From: Leucaena leucocephala
Taxonomy: Eukaryota > Streptophyta > Magnoliopsida > Fabales > Fabaceae
Reading direction: 5' to 3'
Assembly (NCBI GenBank): GCA_037074615.1
Contig: CM073527.1
Location: 8,210,848 to 8,274,847 of the forward strand
Length of the DNA stretch: 64,000 nt
The notes beneath the pieces are model-generated. The model was not told where the DNA came from and searched no databases. It saw only the letters and a program-made list of their open reading frames with translations. This document shows, piece after piece, positions 22,520 to 32,443 of the stretch. How positions within the stretch are numbered: position 1 is the stretch's first letter; each line of letters opens with the position of its first letter. Both the position numbers and the translations under genes were made by a program.

Positions 22520-23500
22520 AGTATTATATGCCCATAACAGTTAGAATAAGAAGAATAAAAATAGAGATTAGAATTTTGAAAAAATTAAAAAATATTTTTA
22601 GTAAGTCAGAAAATTTAGATTTATTAGTTATAAATAGAATTCATGATTCAATAGAAAATTTAAAATAAGAATTAAAAAAATATTTCAGAATGAATATTAT
22701 AGGAGTAATAGAACCAAAAATATATGGAATTGAATCTAATAAATTACCATAAAACTCTTATATATCTTTTAATGAAAATGATATAGAAATAAACTATATT
22801 CATACACCTTTTATTGTATGAGGAGATGGAGATTATACATTTAATCAAATAAATTGAATTAATTTGTATTTAATGAAATAATTAGGATGTTATATAAATA
22901 GAAATATAGAATATTTATTACAAGTTTATAATTTAGAATTTAGACGAATTAATAGAAAAATTACCAAAAGAAACAAAACAAATTATAGATAAAGAACAAC
23001 AAAATTTAGATAAAAATGTTTAGCTGACAATAATTTTAGCTAAAGAAATTAAAAAAGGACAAAAAGTATTAAATAAAATATATAGACAATTTATGAAGAA
23101 ATTGATTTAAATAGAGAGAGAAAGAAGGGGAATACTTATAACAGAACAAAGAAATAAAGATATAAATTTAGATAAAAAAGAAAGTAATAAGATAGCAGAA
23201 ATAGCATGTAATATGGAATTATATATGTATTATTTATTATAAATATTAAAACCTTCGGTAGTAAAAGAGACAAAAGCAAAAAAATATAGTCATAAATATG
23301 ATGAATGCTATGAAATTAAATGAAGAATAAATAGAAGAAATAATAGGACAAGAAAAACAAAATTTGGAAGAAATAAGAAGAGAATTTATAAAATGTAACA
23401 AAGATAGGAAATTTTGAAGAATCATGACAAATAAATGTGGAAGAAGCTATTTGTCAAGCCCAAAAATTTAGAGGTGATAGGTATAGAATATGAAAGAACT
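22520..23500 (+). pseudogene. Pararetrovirus-like coding remnant E2
   Basis: Extremely A-rich coding-like sequence with the same composition as E1, and long Lys/Glu/Ile/Asn-rich reading stretches broken by stops. No catalytic motif is visible. Frames such as IEINYIHTPFIV near 22780-22820 are conserved-looking but unassigned. Composition and position suggest the N-terminal (movement or coat) part of a Caulimoviridae-like polyprotein. This is inference, not homology I can show. Confidence 0.4.
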
Positions 23501-25840
23501 CACATTTTGTAAACCTTCAAATATAACAATAAAATTATATACCATTTTTATAATTTTTATATATAAACATATTTTTACATTTCAAAAAGATAAAAGAGGA
23601 CAGGAATTCTGTCTATAGATATGTGGAGCATCTACAAGCTTTGATTAGCAATGAGGATGTTGGAAGTGCAGGGTCAACAGTACTATATGAGTCCAAAATA
23701 ATCTTCTAGTGAATAATGTCCCATTAATATAAATAAATCAAATACGAAAAGAAATAATTTAAACGCATTTAACTTTGAATAATTAAGCTTGATAGTGAAT
23801 CTCAGTTACCAAATTATAGAATTATAGCAAAAATGAAACTTCATAAAAATTATTAATAAAATCAATCAAAATAGCCAGTAAAATATCTTATTAAAAGAAA
23901 TCTATTTAAAACAATAATCCTCAAACTCATTTTCCCATAGGATTTCAACAGAATGAATTATCAATTGTAGACATATAGTCAACGAGGGTAATTAACCATT
24001 CAATCGTGGCTAGAAGCCACGAAAACAAGTATGGACACATAATACACAAAAGTAATTAACTAAGCATAGCACGAAGCCATGAATAACAAGTGCATGTACA
24101 ATACCCACGAATAACAAGCGTAGGTACGAGACCTACGAATAACAAGTGTGATAATTAATCCCACGAATATCTAGTTAGTTTGATTTTAATCATGGTGTAC
24201 TAAAGACTAACAGTACTGCTGTTAGTAACTAGCATTTTGTATTCAATCCTCTCAAATTGATTTCCAAATATGCGTGGGGTCAATTGAACATTAAATAAGA
24301 ATAAGATCTTTCAATATTGAAATTTCATAAATAATATTCCTTAATCAAGAACCTCAGCATGAATACAAAAATAAAATCTCAAAAGATTTCCTTCAATTTA
24401 AATACAATAAAACTCTTTTCAAATAATAGGAATTCACATGAGAATGTTTTATAGTTAAAAATCATCTCATTATAAAAATTTACAAAAATATCTTTCAAAA
24501 CTTTTTCTTGTCCATTCCATACATAAGTATAATGATATTATAAGCTATTCGATAGAAAAATCAATAACATTAATCAAATAACAACTAGACAATTCTAATA
24601 AACATGTTTTTAGCAAATCATGTGAAAAAATTGATACTTTAAATAAAATGTATCAAGTTGCAAGATAATATCTAAAAATATTACTTGAAAATATTAATTT
24701 TATCAAGAGATGTTATTCACTCACTTGATGTGTTCCCAACTTCTATTATTTACCCCTTATAATTTCTATCAATACTTTCCATCTCCAAACACCTATATAT
24801 AAATGTATTATTTGAAAAAAATTATAATTAATAATCTATAAGTTGTATGACTCCCTTCTAATATTAACCCAACAATTAATAACTATCATAATTTAAAGTT
24901 TTAAAACACCATTGTCTACGCTTCAACGTTTCTTTAAACACATAATTATAGTTTCCACTTCGCATTCATTCGCTACCTTATATCAATACTTTCCTATCAA
25001 ATACGTCTATCACGTATACAACAAACTTCATTTTCTTTAACTTTTAGCAATGGTCCGTATAATTCCGTTCACAAGTAATAGAGAAAATTCTATTCTTTGC
25101 ATATCCTTTCTCTATTCCCAACATGGTATACTTATTCTATTCATACCTCCTTATTTTGATAACTAATAAATGATTTATTAATAAATCTCTTCAAAAATCT
25201 CCCATAACAACACTCTATTACAAAAAGAAACATATATAACTAATCCTCGATTCAAAATTGTCTACTATTTCACATTCCATTTAACTTAAGATAGTACTAT
25301 AACCATCCATCATCTAAAATGTACTTTACCCAATTAAATTTTCTGTCACCTATTATTGCGTTCTTGCACCCCTTTTTAATATAATCTTAAACTTGTAACT
25401 ACTACTCCTTAAGTGGAGAAATATATTTTTCATCCAATACATTTAGCACACCAAGATTCAAGTAAACAAAATAAGTTCTTCAATTTCTACAACACTTCAT
25501 TTACCTTCTCTTTCACACATTTCTTCAAACGCCTTATAGCTTCCAAAATTAACTCCTAAAACATCTCAATTCAGAAACACCAATACATTTCAAGCGTCAA
25601 CGAAATCTTCTAAAAGTTTCCAAATTTCTTCTCTTAACAAAATACAACTTGATAGTACATGCATCCAAGTACACTGCAAAATAATTTATATTTTGTTATA
25701 AAAGTATGCTGCAGAAATACACCCAAGCGCTGCCAACATTTCCATATTGGACATAAATTTAGTCTTTATTAGGGTAAAACCTTATCAAACCTTTCACTTC
25801 CAGAAAGACATTTGCGTTTAATCTTTTCATTTAGAATCAA
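23501..25840. other. Unassigned A+T-rich non-coding region
   Basis: No gene. It includes a small repeat cluster at 24003-24175. The long stretch 24280-25700 has no supportable frame. It could be a diverged LTR in minus orientation, but I find no terminal motif or partner copy. Confidence 0.4.
24003..24175. repeat. ACGAATAACAAG-type short repeats
   Basis: About five diverged copies of a unit near CCACGAATAACAAGTG occur at 24018, 24078, 24107, 24135 and 24160. Several copies pair with a nearby inverted word (TGGCTAGAAGCCA, TAGGTACGAGACCTA). Confidence 0.5.
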
Positions 25841-26090
25841 CTATAGTTCAGATGAAAATTTTAACCAAAGAAAACACAATAGCAAATTCAGAGGTAATAC
25901 TACTACCCTTAATCCCTAATAAAATTTTAGTTACACATCTTAAATCACTATTCCAATATTTCTCTAAAAGATAAAATTTCTGAGAGGTAAGGGAAATGAA
26001 AATATATGGGTGTATAAAGGAAATGCTCATATCACAAGATAATTAGCAAACTGAGAATTCTTAGATTTTGATGATTCTTTCTGAAACATC

Positions 26091-26103
26091 AAATGGCTTT
26101 ATA
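26091..26103 (-). promoter_or_regulatory. Pararetrovirus-like TATA box (E3 copy)
   Basis: Minus-strand TCTATAAAGCC follows AGGAGGGGTGCC, parallel to 15731-15743. Confidence 0.45.
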
Positions 26104-26467
26104 GAAGAGGCACCCCTCCTCTTTACATTCTCCTAATTTCTCATGATTTGATTAATAATGGCAAACAACTATCACTATTTACACATCACTATTTACACAT
26201 CACTATTCACATTATTTTTCACTATTCATGTCTTCTTTTTTGTTTTTCTTTATGTCAGCTTCATTTTCTCCTTTTTTGACTTCTTTTCCTTTTTTGTCTT
26301 CTTTCTTTTTCTTCTAAATATGCCGGTAGAGCTTCCAATTTATCCTGTCGACAACTTCTTATTGGTCTAGCATTCTTCTTTAGATAGTACTCATATCCAT
26401 TATAGGATATTCAAAATCTTTTTTCTGGACTCTTCTCATTGCAATAATTATATTTATGCATATTATA

Positions 26468-26659
26468 TTATGATAAAAGATGACAAAGTCTTCTTTTTGT
26501 TCTTTCTGTATTTTCAAATATATTATTTTTTAATTTATCATAAAATTGATTAAAATAATTCAAATTCTTTAAAGATTTTCCTGATGAGTAACTTAAAGTT
26601 GTTAGGCCCAAAAAGTAAACCCAAGTAGCTTCTTCATCTATTGCTAGTATTCTCTTCAT
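26468..26659 (-). pseudogene. Conserved 63-codon frame upstream of the pararetrovirus promoter (E3 copy)
   Basis: Open from an ATG at 26659 to a stop at 26468. The same residues recur in E1 at 16128-16300, so the frame was once selected. The predicted peptide starts MKRILAIDEEATWVYFLGL and has a basic C-terminus. It matches no domain I recognise. It is probably the tail of a larger viral protein, since the E1 homology extends upstream of the Met. Confidence 0.45.
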
Positions 26660-26803
26660 TTCCTGAAAAATTATATGATAGTCCTAAGAATGATTCTTAA
26701 CATAGTTTGCATGAATTTTTTGTCATATTCTATGTCCTCCTTACAATCAGCTTAGTGTTGAAAAGGCTTCTTTGTAGTTTCAAGTCTAATTAGGTTTATA
26801 GGG

Positions 26804-28304
26804 TGATAAAATATATATGGAGTTATTTCAACTATTATTTAATAATGATAAACTCATATTGTAGTGATTTTAATGTGTTTAAAGAGAGTTTTATTATTGA
26901 TTTTTATCCCCATTTATCAATATGTTGAGCAATTAATTAATAATATAAAATTAGAACATTTGGGAATTAATTGATATAATTTTGGTCAATATTGAAATAT
27001 TATCTCATTAGATAAATAATTTATATCTTTTAATTTTCCATTCCAGGAAAATATTCATTAATCACTAAGTCAATTTGTTAATGTAACATAATGAGAAGGA
27101 GAATCAGTTAGATTGTAATTAGATGAGGTGACAACTAGATTGAACAAGTGGGTTAACAGATTGCAAATTGAGTTGCTAACAAAAATCATATGGGAGAAAG
27201 CAATAGGAGATGCATGCATGTGCTGAGGAAGAGTGATTCACTTCTGGACAGCTAATACACCTCACACACATGACCTCACTCCTTCCACACTCTCCTATAT
27301 ATCACACCATCCATTAGCATCCATTTATGCACACTCTGATCCCAGCTCCCACACACACGTATTCCATTCTATACCTCCCTTTCTCTCTGATTCCACAACT
27401 CTATCTCCATTCTATCTCTCATTCTTCTCCACTCTATCTAGATATATCACACAATTTCTCCATTCTCTCTCTATCTCTTCTCTATCTTTCCATCTGCAAC
27501 CTTCCTCTATTCTAGGCAATAGAACAAGAGGAAATTTCTGCTTTCTTTTTCATCTTCTCCTTCTATGTTTACCAAGACTACTGATCTGTTTACTCTGCTA
27601 TTGAAGTCTTGATAGTAATGGAAGGCTAGATCCATTGTGCTCTCTTGGAGATAATGCTAAATCAGAATCCTTAAGCTAAGACAGGGAGTTTATTGTGTCT
27701 TTAATTCCAGATCTAATTGTATCGAGTTGATGCAGTTAATTTTGGTTTTACTGATTCAATTAGAGTAGTAGATGATTAATGATTAGGGAACCATGTTGGA
27801 TTTCTTATTTTTACATAATTGATGCTTTGATTGATTCTCATCCTTGGACCGAGTTTGACATGGTTGTAGTCAATTAGAGCAATTCTATAACATAATACAA
27901 TTATATTTGTTTAATTTATCTTCTTCTATCTCTTGAGTTGAATGATTCTTATTTCTCTATTCAATATCTTCGAGTTGTAGCTTTGATTGAGATTTTAGGT
28001 AGGGAGTTGTTAGCTAACATATTCTAATTCAACTAATTAACTCCATATATTTTGTGGATAATGAAGGTAAGGTAATCTCCAAGGGAACACACTTGTCATT
28101 GATTCATTTCACAATCACAAACACCTAAAATAAACAATAATAGCATATGATTTATATTCACAAGTTTTGTCAATCATCTCATCTCACAAATCATTGCATT
28201 AATTTGTTAATTTGTGGCTCATTAGATTAATTAGGTACTTTAGCATCCATTTAGGCTCCTTGTGAATAGACCTAGGTTAGCATTAATTAAAATGACGATT
28301 ATCA
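26804..28304 (+). mobile_element. 5' LTR of P1
   Basis: TGATAAAATATATATGG at the start parallels the LTR start at 61340 (TGATAAGAGACATATTG). The end TTATCA lies three bases before the PBS. It has a TATA box followed by a pyrimidine-rich tract (27330-27520, CTCTATCTC words) and the block CAGGGAGTTTATTGTG, which parallels 62070 in the other Athila-type LTR. The plus frame 27233-27604 is a chance reading of the pyrimidine tract. Confidence 0.8.
27294..27305 (+). promoter_or_regulatory. TATA box of the P1 LTR
   Basis: CCTATATATCAC lies about 1 kb before the LTR end, with CT-rich sequence downstream, as in the LTR at 61892. Confidence 0.65.
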
Positions 28305-28307
28305 AAA

Positions 28308-28325
28308 TGGCGTCATTGCTAGGGA
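28308..28325 (+). other. Primer-binding site of P1 (tRNA-Asp type)
   Basis: TGGCGTCATTGCTAGGGA is a diverged form of the TGGCGCCGTTGCCGGGGA site that characterises Athila/Tat-lineage elements. The changes are C to T or G to A, as expected from deamination. Confidence 0.85.
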
Positions 28326-28449
28326 GCCTTACTTGTTAAGGTTTCCTAAGCAATATCCTAGCCTCAAAAATATAAAAAGTATATAGGTGTTTTAGTTTTT
28401 CTATGAATTTAGTGTTTTGTCTTATTGCTTCATGACCAATTGCCTTTTT

Positions 28450-28953
28450 AGTTGCGACTAGATTGCAAAAATTGATTTCTGAGAGTCTCTGTGAACTCTA
28501 GTCACGACTAGAAACACATTTGGTGGCAACCTTAAATTTTCTTTTAACTTATTTTGCTCTATGTTACGTTTAGTCACAACCGGAGTATTTTTTTGGTCAT
28601 AACCAAAAATCTTTTCCATCAAATTTTCTTCTTTGTGATTTATAGTCGTGACCAAATTGAAACTTAGTCATGACCAAAAATTAGTGTTACCCTCCGTGAT
28701 TTTTAATTGCAATCGGAGTGACATTTGATCGCAACCAGAAACTTCAAATTTCAAGAAATAGCTTATTGTGATTTTTAGTCGCGACCAAAGTGACATTTAG
28801 TCTAGACCAAAAATCCTTATTAAAATTTTTTGCTCTATGTGACTAATAGTCGTGACTTGAAGTTCATTTTTGTAGCGATATATGCTTCTTGTAAATTATG
28901 GTCATGACCTACTGACCTTTTAGTTACGACCTGAGTATTTTAAACTGCGATTA
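28450..28953 (+). repeat. Phased array of paired GTCGCGAC-type palindromes (P1 leader)
   Basis: Sixteen degenerate copies of AGTCGCGACC start at about 28450, 28500, 28522, 28572, 28595, 28644, 28666, 28705, 28727, 28777, 28799, 28848, 28871, 28900, 28922 and 28944. Spacing mainly alternates between 22-23 and 49-50 bp, giving a repeat of about 72 bp with two palindromes each. The best copy, AGTCGCGACC at 28777, is a perfect 8-bp palindrome core. The array lies between PBS and gag, in the untranslated leader of the element RNA. Confidence 0.85.
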
Positions 28954-29009
28954 GTTGATCTCAATTTTTGAAATTGTTGTATCGGTGATATACTTGATAT
29001 CTTGCATAA

Positions 29010-31040
29010 TTGTTGAAGTTTGATTTGCATGATCAAAAACATTTGGATAAGGAACTAAATAGAACACTTAGGCAAATTAAGAAAACTAAAATCTTAAATC
29101 AAGATAGTGTTGCATCTATTCTTGAGCTCAGTTCTTCTGGTGAATCTATTGCACCTGAAACTGATTTTGTATGTTGTGCTATATTAGATGATCAGTTTGT
29201 CATGCAGCAAGTTAATGAGGAAGAAGCTTATACTCAAAATTAGAACAATCAAAATAAGTGACATAGAGAGAATAATATGAAGAATAGAAGGGCACGTAGG
29301 AGCATAAGAGAACTCACTTCTTCTATTGCAACCTTTGATCCTTTTCACGCTTTTCCTTCTTTGGATGTTAATTTTGAACTAAAAGGACCTTTATTAAGTA
29401 ACTTACCAAAGTTTTATGGATTAGTAGGTGAGGATCCTTTCAAGCACTTGAAGACTATGCAGTAGGTTTGCTCATCCATGAAACCTGTAGGTACTGACAT
29501 AGATGTTGTGCAGAGACAAGTATTCCATTTTACACTTGAAGGAAAGGCAAAATAATGGTTTTATATGCTGCCATATCATACACCTCAAGCCTTGGACTCC
29601 TAGAATAACTTAAGGAATGCTTTCTTAGAGAGATATTTCCCTATTTCCAAGACTGCCACATTGAGAAAGGAGAGTTTTGCTAGAAAATAGTATGATCAAT
29701 AGTCTTTCTATGAGTTTTAGGGAAAATTTCAAGAGCTGCTATCTAGATGTCCGTACCACCAGATTCTAAGTGAGCATTTGGTGTAGTATTTTTATTTAGG
29801 ATTGCGCTATGCATGCAGAAAGAATTTGGATACAACTGCTGGGATACCATTGTTGATTTAACTCCAAATGAAGCATGGAACTTGATTGAGAAGATAGCGA
29901 GCAATGACCAGCAATATGGGGGCTATGATGCTAGAAAAGTCCATGAGATTTTTCCAAGGTCATCTCAAGATTATAATAGCTTATCTTCTCAAGTTGCTAT
30001 TATAAATGCTCAGATCAACAATCTAGATGCTCAATTGAGCAATTCACATGTTCAAAGCCTATACTTTCAAGCTATAGTTGCTCCTAGTTGTTATCTTTGT
30101 TATTCCCCTATGCACACTAGTATAAATTATCCTACACACTGTGAAGATATATCAACCATCTATCAAGGCAAACAAAACCAGTATTCATAACAAAATCCAT
30201 ACTCTAACACATATAATGAAGAATAGAGAGATCATCCTAATTTCATATGGAGGGATGGAGGTGGAGATAGGAATTTTGGGCCAAACAGATTCAACACTAA
30301 CAAGCAAGTGGTTGAATCTTCTAGAGCTATAGAAGTACCTACTACTATAAAGGATGATGGAATATTTGAGATTATCAAGAGCATTAATGTGATGAACTTA
30401 AATATAAATTCCATTAACACAACTTCAACTCTAACTTCAAGGACTTGAGATCTACAGTGGAGAGCAACCTAGCAATGACAAATTCTAAGTTTGCTTCCTT
30501 AAAGAGTAAAATAGAACAGTGGGAAACAAAAGCTGTAAACATGAATGACTATGTATCACAGCTAGCCAATTCATTAAGTGATGTGCAGGACAGGATTGGT
30601 GGAAATTTACCTTTAAACACAGTTGTTAATCCCAAAGCTATAAGTGCTATGAGTTTGAGATGTGGAAAAATAGTGGGGAAAGTAGATACTGAAGATGATA
30701 AGAAGGATAATGAAGCAAATATGCAATATAATAGATCTACAATTGAAGAGTTGATTGAAGAAAAATCTTCATTCATTCCAGAATCAGAAAGCAGCAAAGG
30801 GGAGGGTATGTTGCAGTAGATAAATGATCAAACTACATTGAACGATGATGAACAACCATTTGTTATACATGAGACAGTTGCTAGTTCTAGTAGCTCAAGT
30901 CAGAAATCAAACAAAAACCATAATAAGAAGGAGTATAAGGATGCAAAACAGAAGGACATAGAAGTAAGTATTAAATACCTACATTTTTCTAATACATACA
31001 TATGTCCAAAGAAGGTTTTAAAAGAAAATAGGAACTAGTT
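29010..31040 (+). pseudogene. gag: Athila-type gag remnant of P1
   Basis: Pieces in order: an N-terminal acidic part (29010-29243), the GPLLSNLPKFYGLVGEDPF block (29385-29440), the FTLEGKAK.WFYMLP block (29530-29570, with a stop replacing the residue before WF), and the FPISKTATLRKE and SRCPYHQI blocks (29640-29770), diagnostic of Athila/Tat gag. A knuckle-like CYLCYSPMH follows at 30095 with the last Cys lost, then a C-terminal coiled-coil-like part ending in GNLPLNTVVNPK and MSLRCGK (30600-30670), the usual end of the domain in this lineage. A charged Ser/Lys-rich tail continues to 31040. Many stops are present. P2 and P4 carry the same gene. Confidence 0.8.
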
Positions 31041-31187
31041 ATTATGAATATGTTAGGAAAACTAGAAGTTAATGTGTCACTTATGGATCTAATTATCAGT
31101 ATACCTAAGTATGGGAAATTCATGAAAGAACTCTGTACTAATAAAAGAATCTACAAACCAAATGAAAAGGTTTAAATAGGATCTATT

Positions 31188-31786
31188 GTGTCAATTTTAC
31201 TTAAGCCACATCTTCCTATTAAATGTGATGATCCAGGTTCCTCTACAATCCTAATCATTATAGGCAAATTTCAATGTGCTAGTGCTCTGTTTGATCTTGG
31301 TGTAGCCATTAATGTAATGCTAACTTCCATTTATACATCATTAGGCATAAGCATAGGCTTACTTAAGGAAACATCAATGATAGTGCAACTTGTTGATCGA
31401 ACCACTAGGAAACCTGAGGGGCTTCTAGAGGACATATTAGTGAAAGTTAAAACTTGATTATACCTGCAGAGTTTTTTGCCTTGAATATGTCACATGAGTC
31501 AAATTTAAAGGGACCTATTATCTTGGGTAGGCCATTCCTTCGAATAGCTAACACTATGATATATATGAAAAATAGGAGCATCACAATAGAAGTAGGTTAT
31601 AATGTCATAACTTTTAATGTCTATAAAGCAATGAGACATCCATTTGAAGATTACTCACTGTTAGGCTTAAGTACAACTGATGTATACATTGAAGTAGCTA
31701 AAGAGGAATATGAATTACTATTGCTACAAAATTCTGATAAGGCTAAATGTGAATTGCTTGAATCTAAAATTTCTTTTTCTTTTTAA
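31188..31786 (+). pseudogene. pol: Athila-type aspartic protease of P1
   Basis: The two overlapping frames form one domain split by a frameshift near 31455. ALFDLGVAINVMLTSIY (31285-31335) is the active-site block; this lineage has DLG in place of DTG/DSG. ILGRPFLRIANTMI (31522-31563) is the flap-and-end block, followed by FEDYSLLGL. It processed the Gag-Pol polyprotein. P2 has a homologous copy at about 52930-53669. Confidence 0.8.
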
Positions 31787-32443
31787 TTTTCTTTAGATAG
31801 CAGTGGTGATGTGTCAAGTATTAAACATATTTCAGTTGATACCTTACTTTCCACCCTACAATATTTTTCTTTATATGTTACTGACATTTTGAATGAAGGT
31901 TTTGGAGAGAAGCAGCATGATAAAATTGTAGGTGAGAATATAGCTGTTGAAAACCTCATTGTAGGGACATAACTAGATAATACAGAATCTGTGAGGATAG
32001 AATTATTGAAGCCTGTTGTAGCTTTGGAAACTAAGAAATTGGTTCCATCAATTGTCTAACCACTTGAGTTGAAACTTAAACCACTTCCTAGTAAGCTTAA
32101 ATATGTATTTTTAGCTAAAAATGATACATTACCTATTGTAATTGCTAACTCACTTTCTATTTCTGAGGAAGATAGGCTAATTTTATTTTTAAAAACACAT
32201 AACAGAGTAATAGGTTGGGCTCTAGCTGATATACCTAGTATAGATGCATCTGTATGCACACATAAAATTTTATTAAATGATGGAGCCAAGCCTATTAAAT
32301 AGCAAGAAAGAAGACTAAACCCTTTAATTTCTGATGTAGTCAAGAAAGAGGTAACTAAGTTGTTGAATGCTAGCATTATTTACCCAATTTTAGATAGTGA
32401 ATGGGTAAGTCCAGTTCATATGGTGCCCAAGAAAATTGGTAGA
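31787..32443 (+). pseudogene. pol: Protease-RT linker and start of RT in P1, truncated
   Basis: The linker runs through LKPLPSKLKYVFLAKNDTLP (32074-32133) and IGWALADIPSIDASVCTHKI (32209-32268), conserved in Athila/Tat pol. RT starts with the KEVTKLLNASIIYPI and SEWVSPVHMVPKK blocks (32344-32433), then stops at the A2 LTR at 32444. No catalytic DD motif is present because the domain is cut before it. Stop codons interrupt the linker. Confidence 0.8.

Larger units (their letters stand above)
25841..26803 (-). mobile_element. Pararetrovirus fragment E3 (second copy of the promoter end)
   Basis: Diverged direct copy of about 15500-16430, in the same minus orientation, with the TATA-like site, a pyrimidine-rich plus strand (26215-26320) and the conserved short frame. 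It ends where the P1 LTR begins, in TTTATAGGG|TGATAA. E1 continues here as TTTATAGGATGATTAAC, so P1 inserted into this pararetrovirus sequence. Confidence 0.65.
26804..32443 (+). mobile_element. Athila/Tat-type Ty3/gypsy element P1, 5' half
   Basis: It runs from a 5' LTR (26804-28304) through a tRNA-Asp-type PBS, a leader with palindrome arrays, gag and protease into the first part of RT. There it is cut by the LTR of A2 at 32444. The rest of RT, RNase H, integrase and the 3' LTR are not found downstream as a continuation. All frames have stops. Confidence 0.85.

Noticed and set aside
24003..24175. CRISPR-like array
   Set aside because: Repeats are short and diverged, spacers are irregular, and the context is eukaryotic.
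26158..26370. Phe-rich 70-codon frame resembling a membrane protein
   Set aside because: It reads a T-rich tract next to the pararetrovirus promoter on the opposite strand from the conserved frame, and is not kept in the E1 copy.
27233..27604. Plus-strand frame of 123 codons rich in Ser/His/Leu
   Set aside because: It reads a CT-rich tract just downstream of the P1 LTR TATA box. Low complexity explains the open frame.
28450..28953. Possible CACTA (En/Spm) subterminal repeat region
   Set aside because: Motif arrays suggest it, but no CACTA terminal inverted repeat, 3-bp duplication or transposase is visible, and the array lies exactly between an Athila PBS and gag.
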